Origin: Aldrovandia affinis
Lineage: Eukaryota; Chordata; Actinopteri; Notacanthiformes; Halosauridae
Assembly (NCBI GenBank): GCA_029706075.1
Contig: JAINUG010000134.1
Span: 1 to 64,000 of the forward strand
DNA length: 64,000 nt
Direction of reading: 5' to 3'
A program made the translations under genes and the position numbers. Shown one piece after another: positions 11,636 to 42,600 of the stretch (its first letter is position 1; the number at the start of each line of letters is the position of its first letter). The notes below the pieces were generated by a model. That model saw only the letters and a list, made by a program, of their open reading frames with translations, did not search any database and was not told the DNA's origin.

Positions 11636-14600
11636 CTGTACGGTGATGAGTTTGCTTGTGGTCTCTTCCTTATCGGTGAGCTCCTCTCCGAAACATAGAG
11701 TGACCCCACATTGGGGGGGGGCACCCCCACAGCTGCGAAACATGTCCAGCTCTGAAATGTACACACACACACACTCACACATGGGTACTGTGCTGTTCAG
11801 TGACATCCCTATATAAACGGCAATGAATATATAGTCACAGTTTATATTACGGGCCGGCAATAAGAACTCAAAATCACATCACATCACAATATTTCTATAC
11901 CCTTAGGTTGATAACGGTATATGTTGCCATTTATTTTCATGCTTATGCACCAGAACAGAAAGTAGGGTTGATAAAATATTAAATTAAATGTCAGCATCTA
12001 GTGGAACAATGTGTGTAACATCAAACTAGCATGCACAAAAACAGCACAACTAATCAATCAAAATTGGTGTGATTGAGAGAGGTGAAGATCAAATTGATGG
12101 GGAATATCTGATCAGATATTAACAATATATGGCCTACCCCTAATTTATATATATATAGACATACATGCATGTGTGTGTATGTATAAACGATAACAATAAT
12201 TAAAATAATTAAGGCGCATAACAGTATAACTTAACACTAGATACTCGTAATTACTCGTGTCTTGGGCAGAACGCCTGAGAGACTGGCAGCAACAGCATAA
12301 CCTTTGACCTCACCCTGCTGGAACCTTTGCCGTTCAAACAGCCAGATGGGGTTGTTGGTGCGCTCCAGCTTGTGCGGGCCCTCCTTGGTGGTGTGCGGCC
12401 CCCTCCAGAACACCCGACCCTGGCAGAACCGTTGGGCCATGATGCCCAACCCTGAGGAGGCCAGTATCACCCCCTTCTCCATGAAGGACAGCAGGGTGGA
12501 GAAGGCCTGCAGCTGCTGGCCGGTGCAGGAGCCGGGGCTCAGTGCGGAGGAGGGCTCGGGGAGGGCCACCCGCTCCACAGACAGGGAGGCGAGAGGCTGG
12601 GGGGCCGAGGAGGGGTAGTAGGCGATCCTGATATCTTTCTGGAAAATATCCCTTCTGAGCACCTCCTGGCCCATGTAGAGCACCGAGACCAGCAGGTACG
12701 GGGGTGCTGGGAGAAACAGACCCATAAGAACACAAAACCATAAGAAGACATGAAGATGAGAGTAGGCCATTCAGCCCATCTAGGCTCGTCAATTACCTGT
12801 CAATTAGGCTTGTCTAGAGCAGTGGTTCCCAAACCTCTTCTCGGGTACCCCCAGCCGGTCCATGTATTTGTTAAGTTCCACCACCAGCAGACCTGATTCA
12901 ATGCACATTAAGTAGTTACTTAGTTGAATCAGGTGCACTGGTGGTGGAATTGAACAAATACATGGACCGGCTGGGGGTACCCGAGGAGAGGTTGGGGAAC
13001 CAGTGGTCTAGAGAGTATCCAGCACTGCGTCAAGCCTGGACTTCAACCTCCCAACGGCCTCTGCCTCTATTACAACACCTGGCAAGCTGTTCCACACATT
13101 GACAACTCTATACTGTGTAAAAAATAATGCTTGAAAATCAGTGCGGAATTTACCTTGAACTAATTTCCACCTATGCCCCCTGAAAAATATTTTGTAGTTC
13201 ACCGTATTAATCCCTTTCGTGAATTTAAAAACCTAAATCAATTCCCCCCCCTTAGTCTACATGAAGAGAAGGGAAGGAGGGGGCAGAGGGTTAAAACAGC
13301 ACACTATGGATAGTACACCTTACACAGGTAAAACTTGTAACAGAAAGAGTGGCTGGCTCGCTAACTGATAACAGCTGGTTTAGCACTATGAATCAGAGTC
13401 ATTACCTCCAGCAGGAGGGACGGTCTCGATCATGAAGTTCAACTGGATCTCACTGACCGCTAGAGGAAGAGAACATATTTTAGCGGCATGCCACCCGGAG
13501 ACGTGCAGCAGAGGGAAAAGTCACATTGTGGCACGGGAGTCTGAACTCACAGCTTTCATCCTTTATGATAAGCGTCGATTCATCGACAGCCTCTGACTCG
13601 ATGGTGATTTCCCTCTCCACCTCAATGTGCTGCATGGCCTGAAAAACAGCAAGTGTTAACTGACACCAGCAGAGAGAATACAGCGTTGGTTTGTTTGCAC
13701 ACACAGACTAGGCCAGAGAGTCTTTGAATCGTTGCCATTTGTACTCGTTTCACCTTGTGACTGGCCCATGTCCTCACACACAGATGAAAACCCACCATGC
13801 TGATTGGCTGAGAAGAGACGACCTCGTTTTTGTATTTTTTATTAAAGTTCTCCTCGCTGCTGTCAGAGTTGCTCCTCTGCCTCCTCTTCCTCCCTGCCCT
13901 CACTCTATCTTTCCTTCCACCAGGGACCAGTCCTGCAGGGACAATGAAAGAGAGGGAGAGAGAGAGAGAAAGAAAGGGAGCGAGACAATGAGAGAGAGGG
14001 TGAGAGAGTAAGCGGTCAGTGCCTATGTTTGTATGCAGAGAATATTGGAGGATCCCAAATGTGTACAACCAGAATTGATATTCTGAATTTAAATACTGAA
14101 TTCTGAACTCATTTCTGGTACAAAGGTATATTGCCCCCAAAAGTGGGGGGCTAACATACCCTAATATATAGGATACAAGACACTTTCGGGGGAATTTAAA
14201 CTGTGATCCAATGTTTTTATCAATGTGGCTTTCAATTTTAAAAGACGAATGGCTTCCTGAAGTTTATTTTTGATCCTGTGAATCCAAATCCAAATCCAAA
14301 TAAGCATAAAACAGCATGCAACACCACCAATCTACAAATGCAATCAGAGTTTCTCACCCAGACACTGCCTTCATAGGGAGAAAGTGATAAAGAATGTTTG
14401 AAGCTCATCCAAAAAATGGTTACACGACACACAACACCCTCTCTCAATTATCCTGCTGAATCGGATCGGCCATTTTGGCCGGGTGTTTGTATGTGTGTGT
14501 GTGTGTGCGCACTTTTCGTCTCTTTGTTTGTGTATGAGGGCTAATGTCCAACAACTGAACTCAACAAGGCTGGTGGTCTTAGTGAAGACTTTTAGGCCTC

Positions 14601-16846
14601 AGTTCCATGGTGAAGCGTGAGTCCTGTGAACGCAGCCCTAGATCTGACTATTCAGTCACTACTTTTGTGTGAATATCACTTTTCCAACATGTTTTCCTTA
14701 AATGCTAATGACACCTTCCTGTACCACCCACTGTCTGGTCTCAGCAGCTGTTTACCCATGATATTTAGAAGGGGGTGCGTTAAAAGGGGTGCGTTAACTG
14801 TAAAAGCTGATTCTATGCCTGCAAATGTATGTGTGTGTATATATGTCTGTGTCTTTGCGCATGTGTGTGTGCGTTTCTCTACAGGTGTTAGAACTGCAGT
14901 ACATGTCTCCCAAGTGAAGGCAACCATGTAATAAAAAAGGTGCTGTGTGTGCATTGTAAACACATACCAGCCAGCCACTGCTCCACCTTGGGGGCGAGCC
15001 TGGGTGCCAGTGCCTCTACATTGACTCAGCCCAGTTACTAGAGTGCAGGCCTGATCTTTGGTCGCTGCCACCTCACGTCAATCTCAAGTCCAATAATGCA
15101 GCCTGCGCTGTTTGGAAAGACTGAGTCCTTCTTACACTAAGTGCACTAAGTGCTCCATAAATCTTAACACCCCCCGGAATATAGACCCCATTACCGAGCA
15201 GTTTCACAACCAGCATTTGCCCATCCCAACCCAGCTCTGTAAATATGTAGGAGAAGACGTTGCATAAGCTGCCAAAGGGTGCAGCTTCAGAACATGCTGC
15301 AGCATGTGTGTGTGTGTGTGTGTGTGGGTAGGAGGCAGTGGCCTGGTGTTTGGGGAATGGGCATGCAACCAGAAGGCTAGAGGTTCGAGTCAAGGATGGA
15401 GCACTGCTGTGCCAGAGCATGGCACTGCACCTGCAATGTTCAAGAAGGCAAGTGCTTGCGTTTAGCTTATAGGCTAATGACTGTGGAACGATAAAAAACG
15501 TTTTAACACTGTGTGCGTGTGAGAGAGGAAGTGTACTTCAAAGACAGAGAAAGAGAAGAAACACTAATTCAAAGTTTATTTTCTTATTTTCCCCCTATGG
15601 AATCTTACCCCCTTAACACTGAAAAGTGAAAGCCCTGCCTGTACTTGTGCGTGCGTCGTTGGCTCTCACCCTGCTCGTCCAGCGGAACCAGCCGGTACAC
15701 CTTGTAGGGCTCAGAGATGTCCAGCTGCGACCTTTCGTTGACCTCCATGAACTCGGGGCTCTTGTTGAGGGCACAGCGCAGCCGGGTCTTCCAGGAGGCA
15801 GGGTCAGAGCGCGCGCCCTCACGCAACTTGCCCTTAAACTCTGCCCACGCCTGTCAGCGGTAGGGGAAAAGGGGTCAGCGCATAAGAACGTTTGATGAGA
15901 GGGAACAGGCCACTCAGCCTCTCGGCCTTTACTTTTCCTCCGTGTCTAGTGAGGCTCCAGCACTGTGTTACACCTGGGCTTGAAACTCCCCAAGGGGCCT
16001 CTGCATCTACTACATAACCTGCCCAGCTATCCTGCATGCACTGATGACGATTTAGTGTAAACTTTGCTTTTTACTAATTTCCACTTATGCCCCCTTCAGT
16101 AGACAGAACACCAACTGAAATGTGTTCTGTAGTTCACTTTATGAATCCAATTTAAAATGGATTAAAAACCTGAACCAAAACCCCCATGAAGTTCCGTGCA
16201 GAAAAAGCTTTAACAGCAGTATTACAGCGATACTGTACAGTGCCACAAAGAGCACTGTGAGCTCACTGAGCCTGGGTAGAGATGCACTCACTGTATGAGT
16301 GAAGAACATTAAGTCAAACAGCGCAAAGACCTTGAAGATGGCCGCATCCTCGTTGCTCCGGAAGTCCTGCTTTCCGGCATGTTTCCAAGGGATACGAAAC
16401 ATGGTCTTAGCGGGATCGTCCCACATCAGCCCTGGGTACCGCCCACTGTTCACCTGTGAGGGGCACAAAAGTCTCAAAGGTGAGGCTGGGCCCTCAAAAA
16501 TGACTTCCTGCAATTCATTACACAAACTAAACAGAACGCTGAGATAAACTGGTTTGCTTCAGAAAAAGAGGAAGGGATTGAGACAGAGAGAGATATTGAT
16601 TGACACACGCACACGCACACGCACACACACACACACAGACCAGAACACTGAGAGGTGCATTGAGAGATTTAAAACAGTATAGTCACTGAAAACATAATTA
16701 ACATTTGATAACATTGCAAAATTTTGTTTATTGATGTTGCAACAATGCGCTAAGAGGAAGACGAGCTTTCCTCATCATACATTCACCTGATCTACCATCC
16801 AGTTGCGCAGACGACGTGTAGACCGAAACCTTCCTGAAGTTGCCAT
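11636..16846 (-). CDS. irf9: Interferon regulatory factor 9
   Basis: Eight coding exons on minus: 16787-16846, 16331-16453, 15670-15850, 13796-13932, 13551-13638, 13406-13459, 12314-12706 and 11636-11751. They give 384 residues, and at least one more 3' exon is expected. The DNA-binding domain (about residues 1-115) keeps the five IRF tryptophans, in 'LRNWMV', 'LMWDD', 'IPWKHAGKQDF', 'AWAEF' and 'SWKTRL'. A basic linker 'GRKRRQRS' follows. The IRF-association domain (about residues 215-384) includes 'GQEVLRRDIF' and 'CGVTLCFGEEL'. The start ATG (MATSGRFRSTRRLRNW) aligns with human MASGRARCTRKLRNW. IRF9 binds STAT1-STAT2 to form ISGF3 and activates ISRE genes in the nucleus. Synteny with rnf31 and psme2 supports IRF9 over IRF4/8. 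The exon 2 donor is weak. Confidence 0.9.
12722..13240 (-). repeat. Old interspersed repeat, copy 1, split by a hAT MITE
   Basis: Plus strand shows 'gtaggccattcagcccatct' near 12763-12783. After the inserted MITE it continues from 13006 with 'ccagcactgcgtcaagcctg', 'ttccacacattgacaactct' and 'actaatttccacctatgccc'. A second copy with the same order of landmarks is at 15876-16160. It lies in irf9 intron 6. I recall similar repeats from non-teleost ray-finned fishes, but the family is not assigned. Confidence 0.7.
12820..13005. mobile_element. 186-bp palindromic hAT-type MITE with 8-bp TSD
   Basis: The ends are inverted repeats: 'cagtggttcccaaacctctt' on the left, and on the right its counterpart reading 'cactggttccccaacctctc' on minus. 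The arms extend through 'gggtacccccagccggtcca'. The 8-bp duplication GTCTAGAG flanks it at 12812-12819 and 13006-13013 and fits the nnnTAnnn pattern of Buster/Charlie-type hATs. It inserted into the older repeat at 12722-13240. Confidence 0.88.
15328..15450 (+). repeat. Partial tRNA-derived SINE head
   Basis: An A-box-like 'agtggcctggtgtttgggga' and a B-box-like 'gaggttcgagtc' are spaced as in a tRNA-derived promoter, inside irf9 intron 3. No tail was recognised. Confidence 0.5.
15876..16160 (-). repeat. Old interspersed repeat, copy 2
   Basis: Shares ordered landmarks with 12722-13240: 'gaacaggccactcagcctct', 'ccagcactgtgttacacctg', 'actaatttccacttatgccc' and 'tgtagttcac'. It is intact enough to define the family and lies in irf9 intron 2. 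Confidence 0.7.
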
Positions 16847-17383
16847 AGCTGTGAAGAAAAGACAACTACATAACCTTTCCATGCAACACAAATAAGACAA
16901 ATAACAACAATACAAAACAAAACAACAAAACTAGAATACAGACCATATAAACCCTACATACAAATGTCTTGACGTGACACATCACAAAAACGATTGCTAA
17001 AATTCTCAAGACTTTACAATTTAAAGCGTTACAATCCCAAGAGATTCCATAAGTAATCCCGTCAATTGTTGCTCACTGATTAATAAGGAGCTTCATAAGA
17101 ATAATTCAATAATATATACTATATATACTACTGTTGAGGAGGAAAGGAGGAAATAGAGATGTAATTTCACCTACATTGTAATACATATATAATGAAAAAA
17201 TAAAAATAAATAAAAAAATATATATATGTATACGTGTGTGTGTGTGTCACCGGGTACAGACGGATCTACAGGATACTGTCAACAAAACAACTTGAAAAGG
17301 CGACCGTCGCAGCGTCACAGCAATAAAAACCAACGAAAAAACGATTCAGTGGTATTAACCAGCAAACTAAGTAGACAACATAC

Positions 17384-17400
17384 CCCGGAAGCCATTATTG
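17384..17400 (-). other. Possible 5' UTR splice donor of irf9 with an upstream ATG
   Basis: On minus, 'ATGGCTTCCGGG' (ATG at 17395-17393) is followed by the donor 'gtatgt'. Splicing to the acceptor just before the main start would put this ATG out of frame with irf9. It would be either a short upstream ORF in a non-coding first exon or a coincidence. It echoes the human N-terminus MASG but cannot join in phase. Confidence 0.3.
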
Positions 17401-17763
17401 TTATGGAAAGTAGACGAGACATTCAATTAGCAGATCAAGACGATGACCTCATGATATAATTTCTCGATTTGGCTATATGCAGAACTTAAAAGAAAAGAAA
17501 GGCTTAGTTGATTAAAGTTATCAATACACTTACTTAGCAATCAAGTAAAACACATCGCATGTCATTCATTAAACATATATATATTATTGCATTGCCTGTT
17601 GATTCATATTTTTACCTCGTGATTTGAGTCAGCCGCTTAGTTTCAGTTCATGCTATATTCTCCACAACTGGCTGTGTATGTGTGTGTGCGTCTCTCTCTC
17701 TCTCTCCCTTTGCCTCTCCTCATCTCAAAGCGCTTGCCTCCCCTCGCAGCCGAGTCGCTCCCT

Positions 17764-17772
17764 TTCCAGGAA
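17764..17772. promoter_or_regulatory. GAS (STAT) motif TTCCAGGAA upstream of irf9
   Basis: A perfect TTCnnnGAA palindrome about 0.9 kb before the irf9 start codon and about 370 bp before the possible first exon. It is followed by an E-box CACGTG at about 17775-17780. IRF9 is itself an interferon-stimulated gene, so STAT input is plausible. A single short site is weak evidence. Confidence 0.4.
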
Positions 17773-17853
17773 ATCACGTGACCTCAGGGAAACTCGTTAC
17801 AATACTGCCTCGACAGAGGGCGCCAAATCACACAGGCTACTTTCTAACTAGAC

Positions 17854-18457
17854 CAGTGGTTCTTAGTGATGGACATTACGAATCACTTTGCAGATTCGAA
17901 TTGTTTCGTTCAGTTCAATACAAAGTTCCGGGTCAGTGACTCCGTCAATCGTTCAGTTCAATTCACAATTAGTAGGCCACCGAGCGCTGGAAAAAGGAAG
18001 TTGAACTGAACGATTCACTGCAGTTTGCACTCTTTTCTTATACCCACAAAATTACTGTGTGTCAATGCTTGCATTCGTCTTTAGAGAGCATTTAAGGAAG
18101 CAGTACAATATAGTCACTGATTCGTTCTTTGTAGGTGTCATTGTGCTGTGTTAGCCTACCAACTGTGAGAACAGTTATTCAGTTCGTTCAGTCAGCACAG
18201 TTCAGTTTAATAGAGAAATCCAGTATGTGGATCTAGTATGGATGTCCAGTATCGTTTCTAATAGGCTGGTTATGGGCCAGATGGACCGAGAGACCCCACC
18301 GCACTGGAGACTTCTTCAAAATAAATACTACATACAAAATGATTATAATCACGAGAACAAAACATAGAGAAAACAGGGCTCATGAAATGCAGGCTTTTCT
18401 AGGTTTTTCCTTCCACAATACACAGTGGGTCCCCAGGATTGAGGTTGAGAACCACTG
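17854..18457. mobile_element. 604-bp non-autonomous hAT element with perfect 8-bp TSD
   Basis: The left end 'cagtggttcttagtg' mirrors the right end, which reads 'cagtggttctcaacctcaat' on minus. AACTAGAC is duplicated exactly at 17846-17853 and 18458-18465 (nnnTAnnn type). The interior has 'cgttcagttcaattca'-like repeated words and no transposase. It sits directly behind the irf9 promoter. Confidence 0.88.
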
Positions 18458-18762
18458 AACTAGACTATGAACTGTTCCACCCCTTCATTTACTGTATAGT
18501 TAATAGTGGTTTAATTCAATATTATAGGGTATGTATAAAATTATATATAGTAAAAATATTTTTATATAAATGTACATATAAGATTTCATAGTGAAAATGT
18601 TAGGTGCAGCAATCTCCACATTACTTGAATCTACACTCTTACATAACTTAAGTCAACCTAAATCTAAACAAAAGACAATCTGAACTGACTGAAGCTCAAG
18701 TCAATAAATTAAACAAAATTCAACTGAACTGACTGAAGCTCAAGTCAATGCATTTGATTCAC

Positions 18763-38528
<19,766 letters not shown>

Positions 38529-39641
38529 TGCTTAGCCTTTGCTAGCGTCTAGATTTTACCGAACCAATAACGGAACCAAAGTTTAGCATCAACATTATTG
38601 CATTTGATCAAGAAGTTGAAAAACAAAGCAGGTTAACATTACCTTATTTGTAGTCACTGGTCGGGTCTCCTTTTTAATTTTACTAACTGGAACGCTAATT
38701 ACGATCTAGATCTAGATCTATGTTACACTGTCATTATTGATAACGTTATTAGATTGGTAGCTTATGGTAAAATACGGAAGAAATAGCTTATTGCAAGTGC
38801 TCTGGAATTTCGTTCAAACGAAACCTAACTTGCCAACAAGTCTTCCTGTTTTGAGTTCCGATATTTGACTGACTGGTGCGCGTTGGATCGGTGCAGGAAA
38901 CTAACACCATCTGGGTGGCCATTTTGTGTCAAAATCGAATTCACTTTCATTGACTTGAAGTCGTCTGGCAACTAGAGCCAAAATGGTGACCTACCAGTTT
39001 CAGTTTCACCAGTTAAAGGGAACATTGTCATGATCGACCAAATTCGATATGCCTTTAACCCTTTCTGGAATTCCCCCAGCTAGTTACATTAGCTATCTAA
39101 TTTCCACAATCACACATTATTCATTCTCTCTTACTAACATACAACAGCTATTTTCATATGCATATCAGTATTGGGCTATAAAGTTACTTCATCGTTCCAG
39201 AAAGCATATTAATAAATGTTGCTACATTTTGGGTGAAAACACGTATTGTTTTACACCATATTCCACTGAGGAGGTAATTTGCCAATCTGATCTACCATAG
39301 CCACAACAGCAAAACATTGCTTAGCTGTGACAAAAGCAGTGTTGTATATATGTATTTAATTGTTTTCACCCACCCACACATACACACTGTATTTATTTGG
39401 TTATTTTGAATGAGAGGGATTACAAAAGTGGGAGGTGCTAGTTTGCTCAAACGAAAAACCAAAACCGAAAGTGGTCAAATAAAATCTATGATTGAACAGG
39501 AAGACGACGGTGTCGGTAGTCATTTATATCAGAAGACTCCGGTCACTACAACTATATGGTAGTGTGTAGCCTACTTGCTTAACTTTATTTTACAGTTTGC
39601 TAATTTGATTTTTTTTTTTAGCTGCGTCGTAAAACCTGAAA
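38529..39641. promoter_or_regulatory. Divergent rnf31 / psme2 promoter region
   Basis: 1.1 kb between the two start codons. It contains 'gatctagatctagatctatg', 'ataacgttat' and, nearer psme2, an ISRE-like block. Head-to-head RNF31-PSME2 is also the human arrangement. No transcript start could be fixed. Confidence 0.6.
39452..39473 (+). promoter_or_regulatory. ISRE-like element upstream of psme2
   Basis: 'CGAAAAACCAAAACCGAAAG' followed by TGG contains repeated GAAA/AAAA cores at 6-bp spacing, ending in ACCGAAAGTG. This is close to the GAAANNGAAA core bound by ISGF3/IRFs. It is 170-190 bp before the psme2 ATG. PSME2 is interferon-inducible in mammals. Confidence 0.55.
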
Positions 39642-42600
39642 ATGTCGAAAGCCTCGAGGCTTAAATTAAGTAAGGAGAACGCCGTGAAGGTAAGCGAAAT
39701 CACAATAAGCAAAACATATAAGGCCTGGTTAACCCTCTCTTTTACATGTGACGGTAGTATCCCATGGTTGTACCGCATGCTATATCAGTAGTTCATGTTT
39801 TACCCTTCAAGTGCTTCCGATAGCCTACTTCGGTGTCCGTACTCTCTTACTTGCATTCAGACTGTACATTCAGATACCGTACTGAAGTACGACTAAAAAC
39901 TCCTGATGCATGTTACAGGGACAGGACGTTAACATATAGAGGCGTATTGATACAAATAGAATAGAGTCTTATATCTTCGATAGTTAGCCTGTGTTTATTA
40001 AAATACTTGTTCACAAGTAACGGTTATGCTTATCACAGCAAGTATGCAGACGTCTGGAGTTTGAGTTTTAGTATAGAACTAGTATGGTTCTTTGAGAGCG
40101 TAAGAGGTAGTTGATGTATATGTTACTGTCTTTATAGTGGTTTGGCGTATTTAATTGCATAACAGGGACAAACAACATAAAGTGTTGTTTCGCGTTCTCT
40201 TGAAAAGTCCCTAGTCATCCTGCCCCTGGATGTCAGCCATGTTTACTGAAATCGAAAGCAAATCAAACTGGTTCCCCCTGAACTGGCACCAGTGCCCAAA
40301 GGGCACGGCGACACACGGCGACACACGTGCACATGCACAGATAGGCACTGTGTGCCCGATCCTGCAGAATATACCCTGATATTTCTGGTGGAAGTTGGCA
40401 GGATCTTTATGTTGTGTCTACTCACTGTGCATATCGACAAACAAACCGACATGCAAGTGGCACCCGGAATACTGGCATAGTAAATGTACACAGACACTTT
40501 GGGAATGTGCAGACCATAACCATGCGCGTACACGCATAAGTACGCATGCACGCACACAAACGACATGTAGGTGCACCAACTCCAAATTTCATCATGCTGT
40601 GAAACTAAATGATGACACATTTAAACTGCTCTGCACACATCATTGGCCATCGCTGATACACATCACTGCACTGATACGCCATTATCAGGCTCACGTATGG
40701 TGCAAGCAGTTGCATACTTTAGGCACATACACAAAGATAATTAATATGCCACTACTGTATATAAACCCAAATGTGCATTGAATAGTTAATGCCGTTATTT
40801 CAGTAGCACAGAAGACATGGAGCATGCCATCGGAAATTGACTGAATTCATCTTTTTCAGGTTGACAACTTCCGCCAGTCTCTGTACCAACAGGTTAGAAT
40901 TTTTGCTGTGTGTGTATTTGTGTTTTAATATTCATGTGAAAGAAAACTGTACCACCGAGGTTAAGGTACAGTCTAACCATAGATTAGTAATGGCTATGGA
41001 GTGTGTGATCTGCTCATTTGATTATACTGTTTGTACATTCATGTGTATTGTCTTTATGGCTGAGAAGGGGAAACTGCGTACTGCCTCAAGTGGTGTAACC
41101 AGTCCATGTGTGTTTATGGCATTTAGGCAGAAAATCTGTTTTCAAATGACATTCCTCGGAAGATCTCGCAACTGGACAACTTGCTTAAGGTAGGCTCCCC
41201 CTCCTGACTCTCTGCCTTTTATGCATCTCAGAGTACTGTACAGTTTTTTCTTTGGGGGGGGGACTGACCTCAACAGCACAAATGTGTAGCACCCACCAGC
41301 ATACTCAACACACACCAGCTAAGTCTGAGGGACTTGTTTTGTTAGTTGAAGTGGGGGATGTTTGGATGGCCTACCAATTTTCTTTTCTTGAAACTTATTG
41401 GAACACAATACAGGTTTGGCTCATCGCCATTTGCTCTGTTGTTGAACTCTTCATTTTCCACATGGTTTAGTTTAAGTTTTTTGGTGTCCACACTTAGGAC
41501 CCCTATTAGTTATAATTGAATCATTAAAAAACATGTAACCTCTTTCTAAAGGAACCATTTGTCAAATGGCACATTACAGAAACTGAAAGCCCTAGTTGAC
41601 TGATAAAAAGACCCAGGATTTCAATATGGAAATTAAATTTTCATGCCATGCATAGCTATTTCTGACATAATGCGGCCAAAAGAAGGTAAATAATCCTTCA
41701 GTAGGCATTAAAAGTGTCTAATTAAGAACAATTAACAGCTTTTTACAATTCAGAGATTGCAATTATGCAAAAAACCAGCATACACAGTAGGTCCCCAGGA
41801 CCGATTTTGAGAAGCCTGGTGTGACGTCTCGTTCCAAAGACTCTTTCTTTGCCCCTCTCTCAGGCAGATGAGTTAAGTGTCACAGACCTGTCCTCCCTCC
41901 ACGCCCCCCTGGACATCCCCATTCCTGAACCCCCCACCCCTGAAGAGGAGGTAACTGGCCCGTCGACATTAAGGGGATGCCATACGACTATGAGCAAAGC
42001 AGGGGGTAAAGATAGCATTCCCAATGCACAGCAGTTTGAGCAGTTGAATAGTCTCTACCCAGTTCACTCATCCTGCCTCAGTAAAACCTGGAATGGCTCA
42101 GACTGCTGTGGATTGGGAGTGAGATTTCCATCCCTTGCAAAGGGACAGCAGTGGAATCAGAATGCATTTAGTCCTACCCTATTCAGCAGTGAAATTTCAC
42201 TCCAGCCCAGTACCTCATTACAATCGTTGTATTGTCAGCCTTTCGTTGCCAATCAAAGCATCTTTATTTTGCTTCCCCCCCAAAGGAAATGGAGACAGAT
42301 AAAGATGACGAGGAGAAGAAGAAGAAGAAACGTGAGGGACCTAATTTTCTCTCTGTTTTCTTGAAAAGCATCACTCTTCAGTTTCCTCTCTTGTAAGAGC
42401 TGTGTGAATGTGCTGCTCTATGTCTGTTAATGCCAAGTCTGTCTATGTCCTGTCTCTCAGCCCCAAAGTGCGGCTATATCAAAGGCAATGAGAATATCGT
42501 GAAGCTGCTGGACAAGGTGAAGCCAGAGATCCGGGCTCTTAAGGAGACCTGCATCATGGTGAGTGGCCAGCCAGCAGTAACACGGCAATAAAGCAATTAT

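Noticed and set aside
12237..12313. Extension of irf9 exon 7 to 'TRVITSI'
   Set aside because: It follows a good donor (CAGG|gtgagg), and exon 8 at 11636-11751 continues the IRF-association domain in phase.
13622..14140. 172-codon frame continuing irf9 exon 4 upstream
   Set aside because: The upstream part is intron 3 (CT-rich) before the acceptor at 13933. Only 13796-13932 is in phase with the flanking exons.
17226..17459. 77-codon plus-strand frame
   Set aside because: No homology. It overlaps the probable minus-strand irf9 5' region and starts in a GT repeat.
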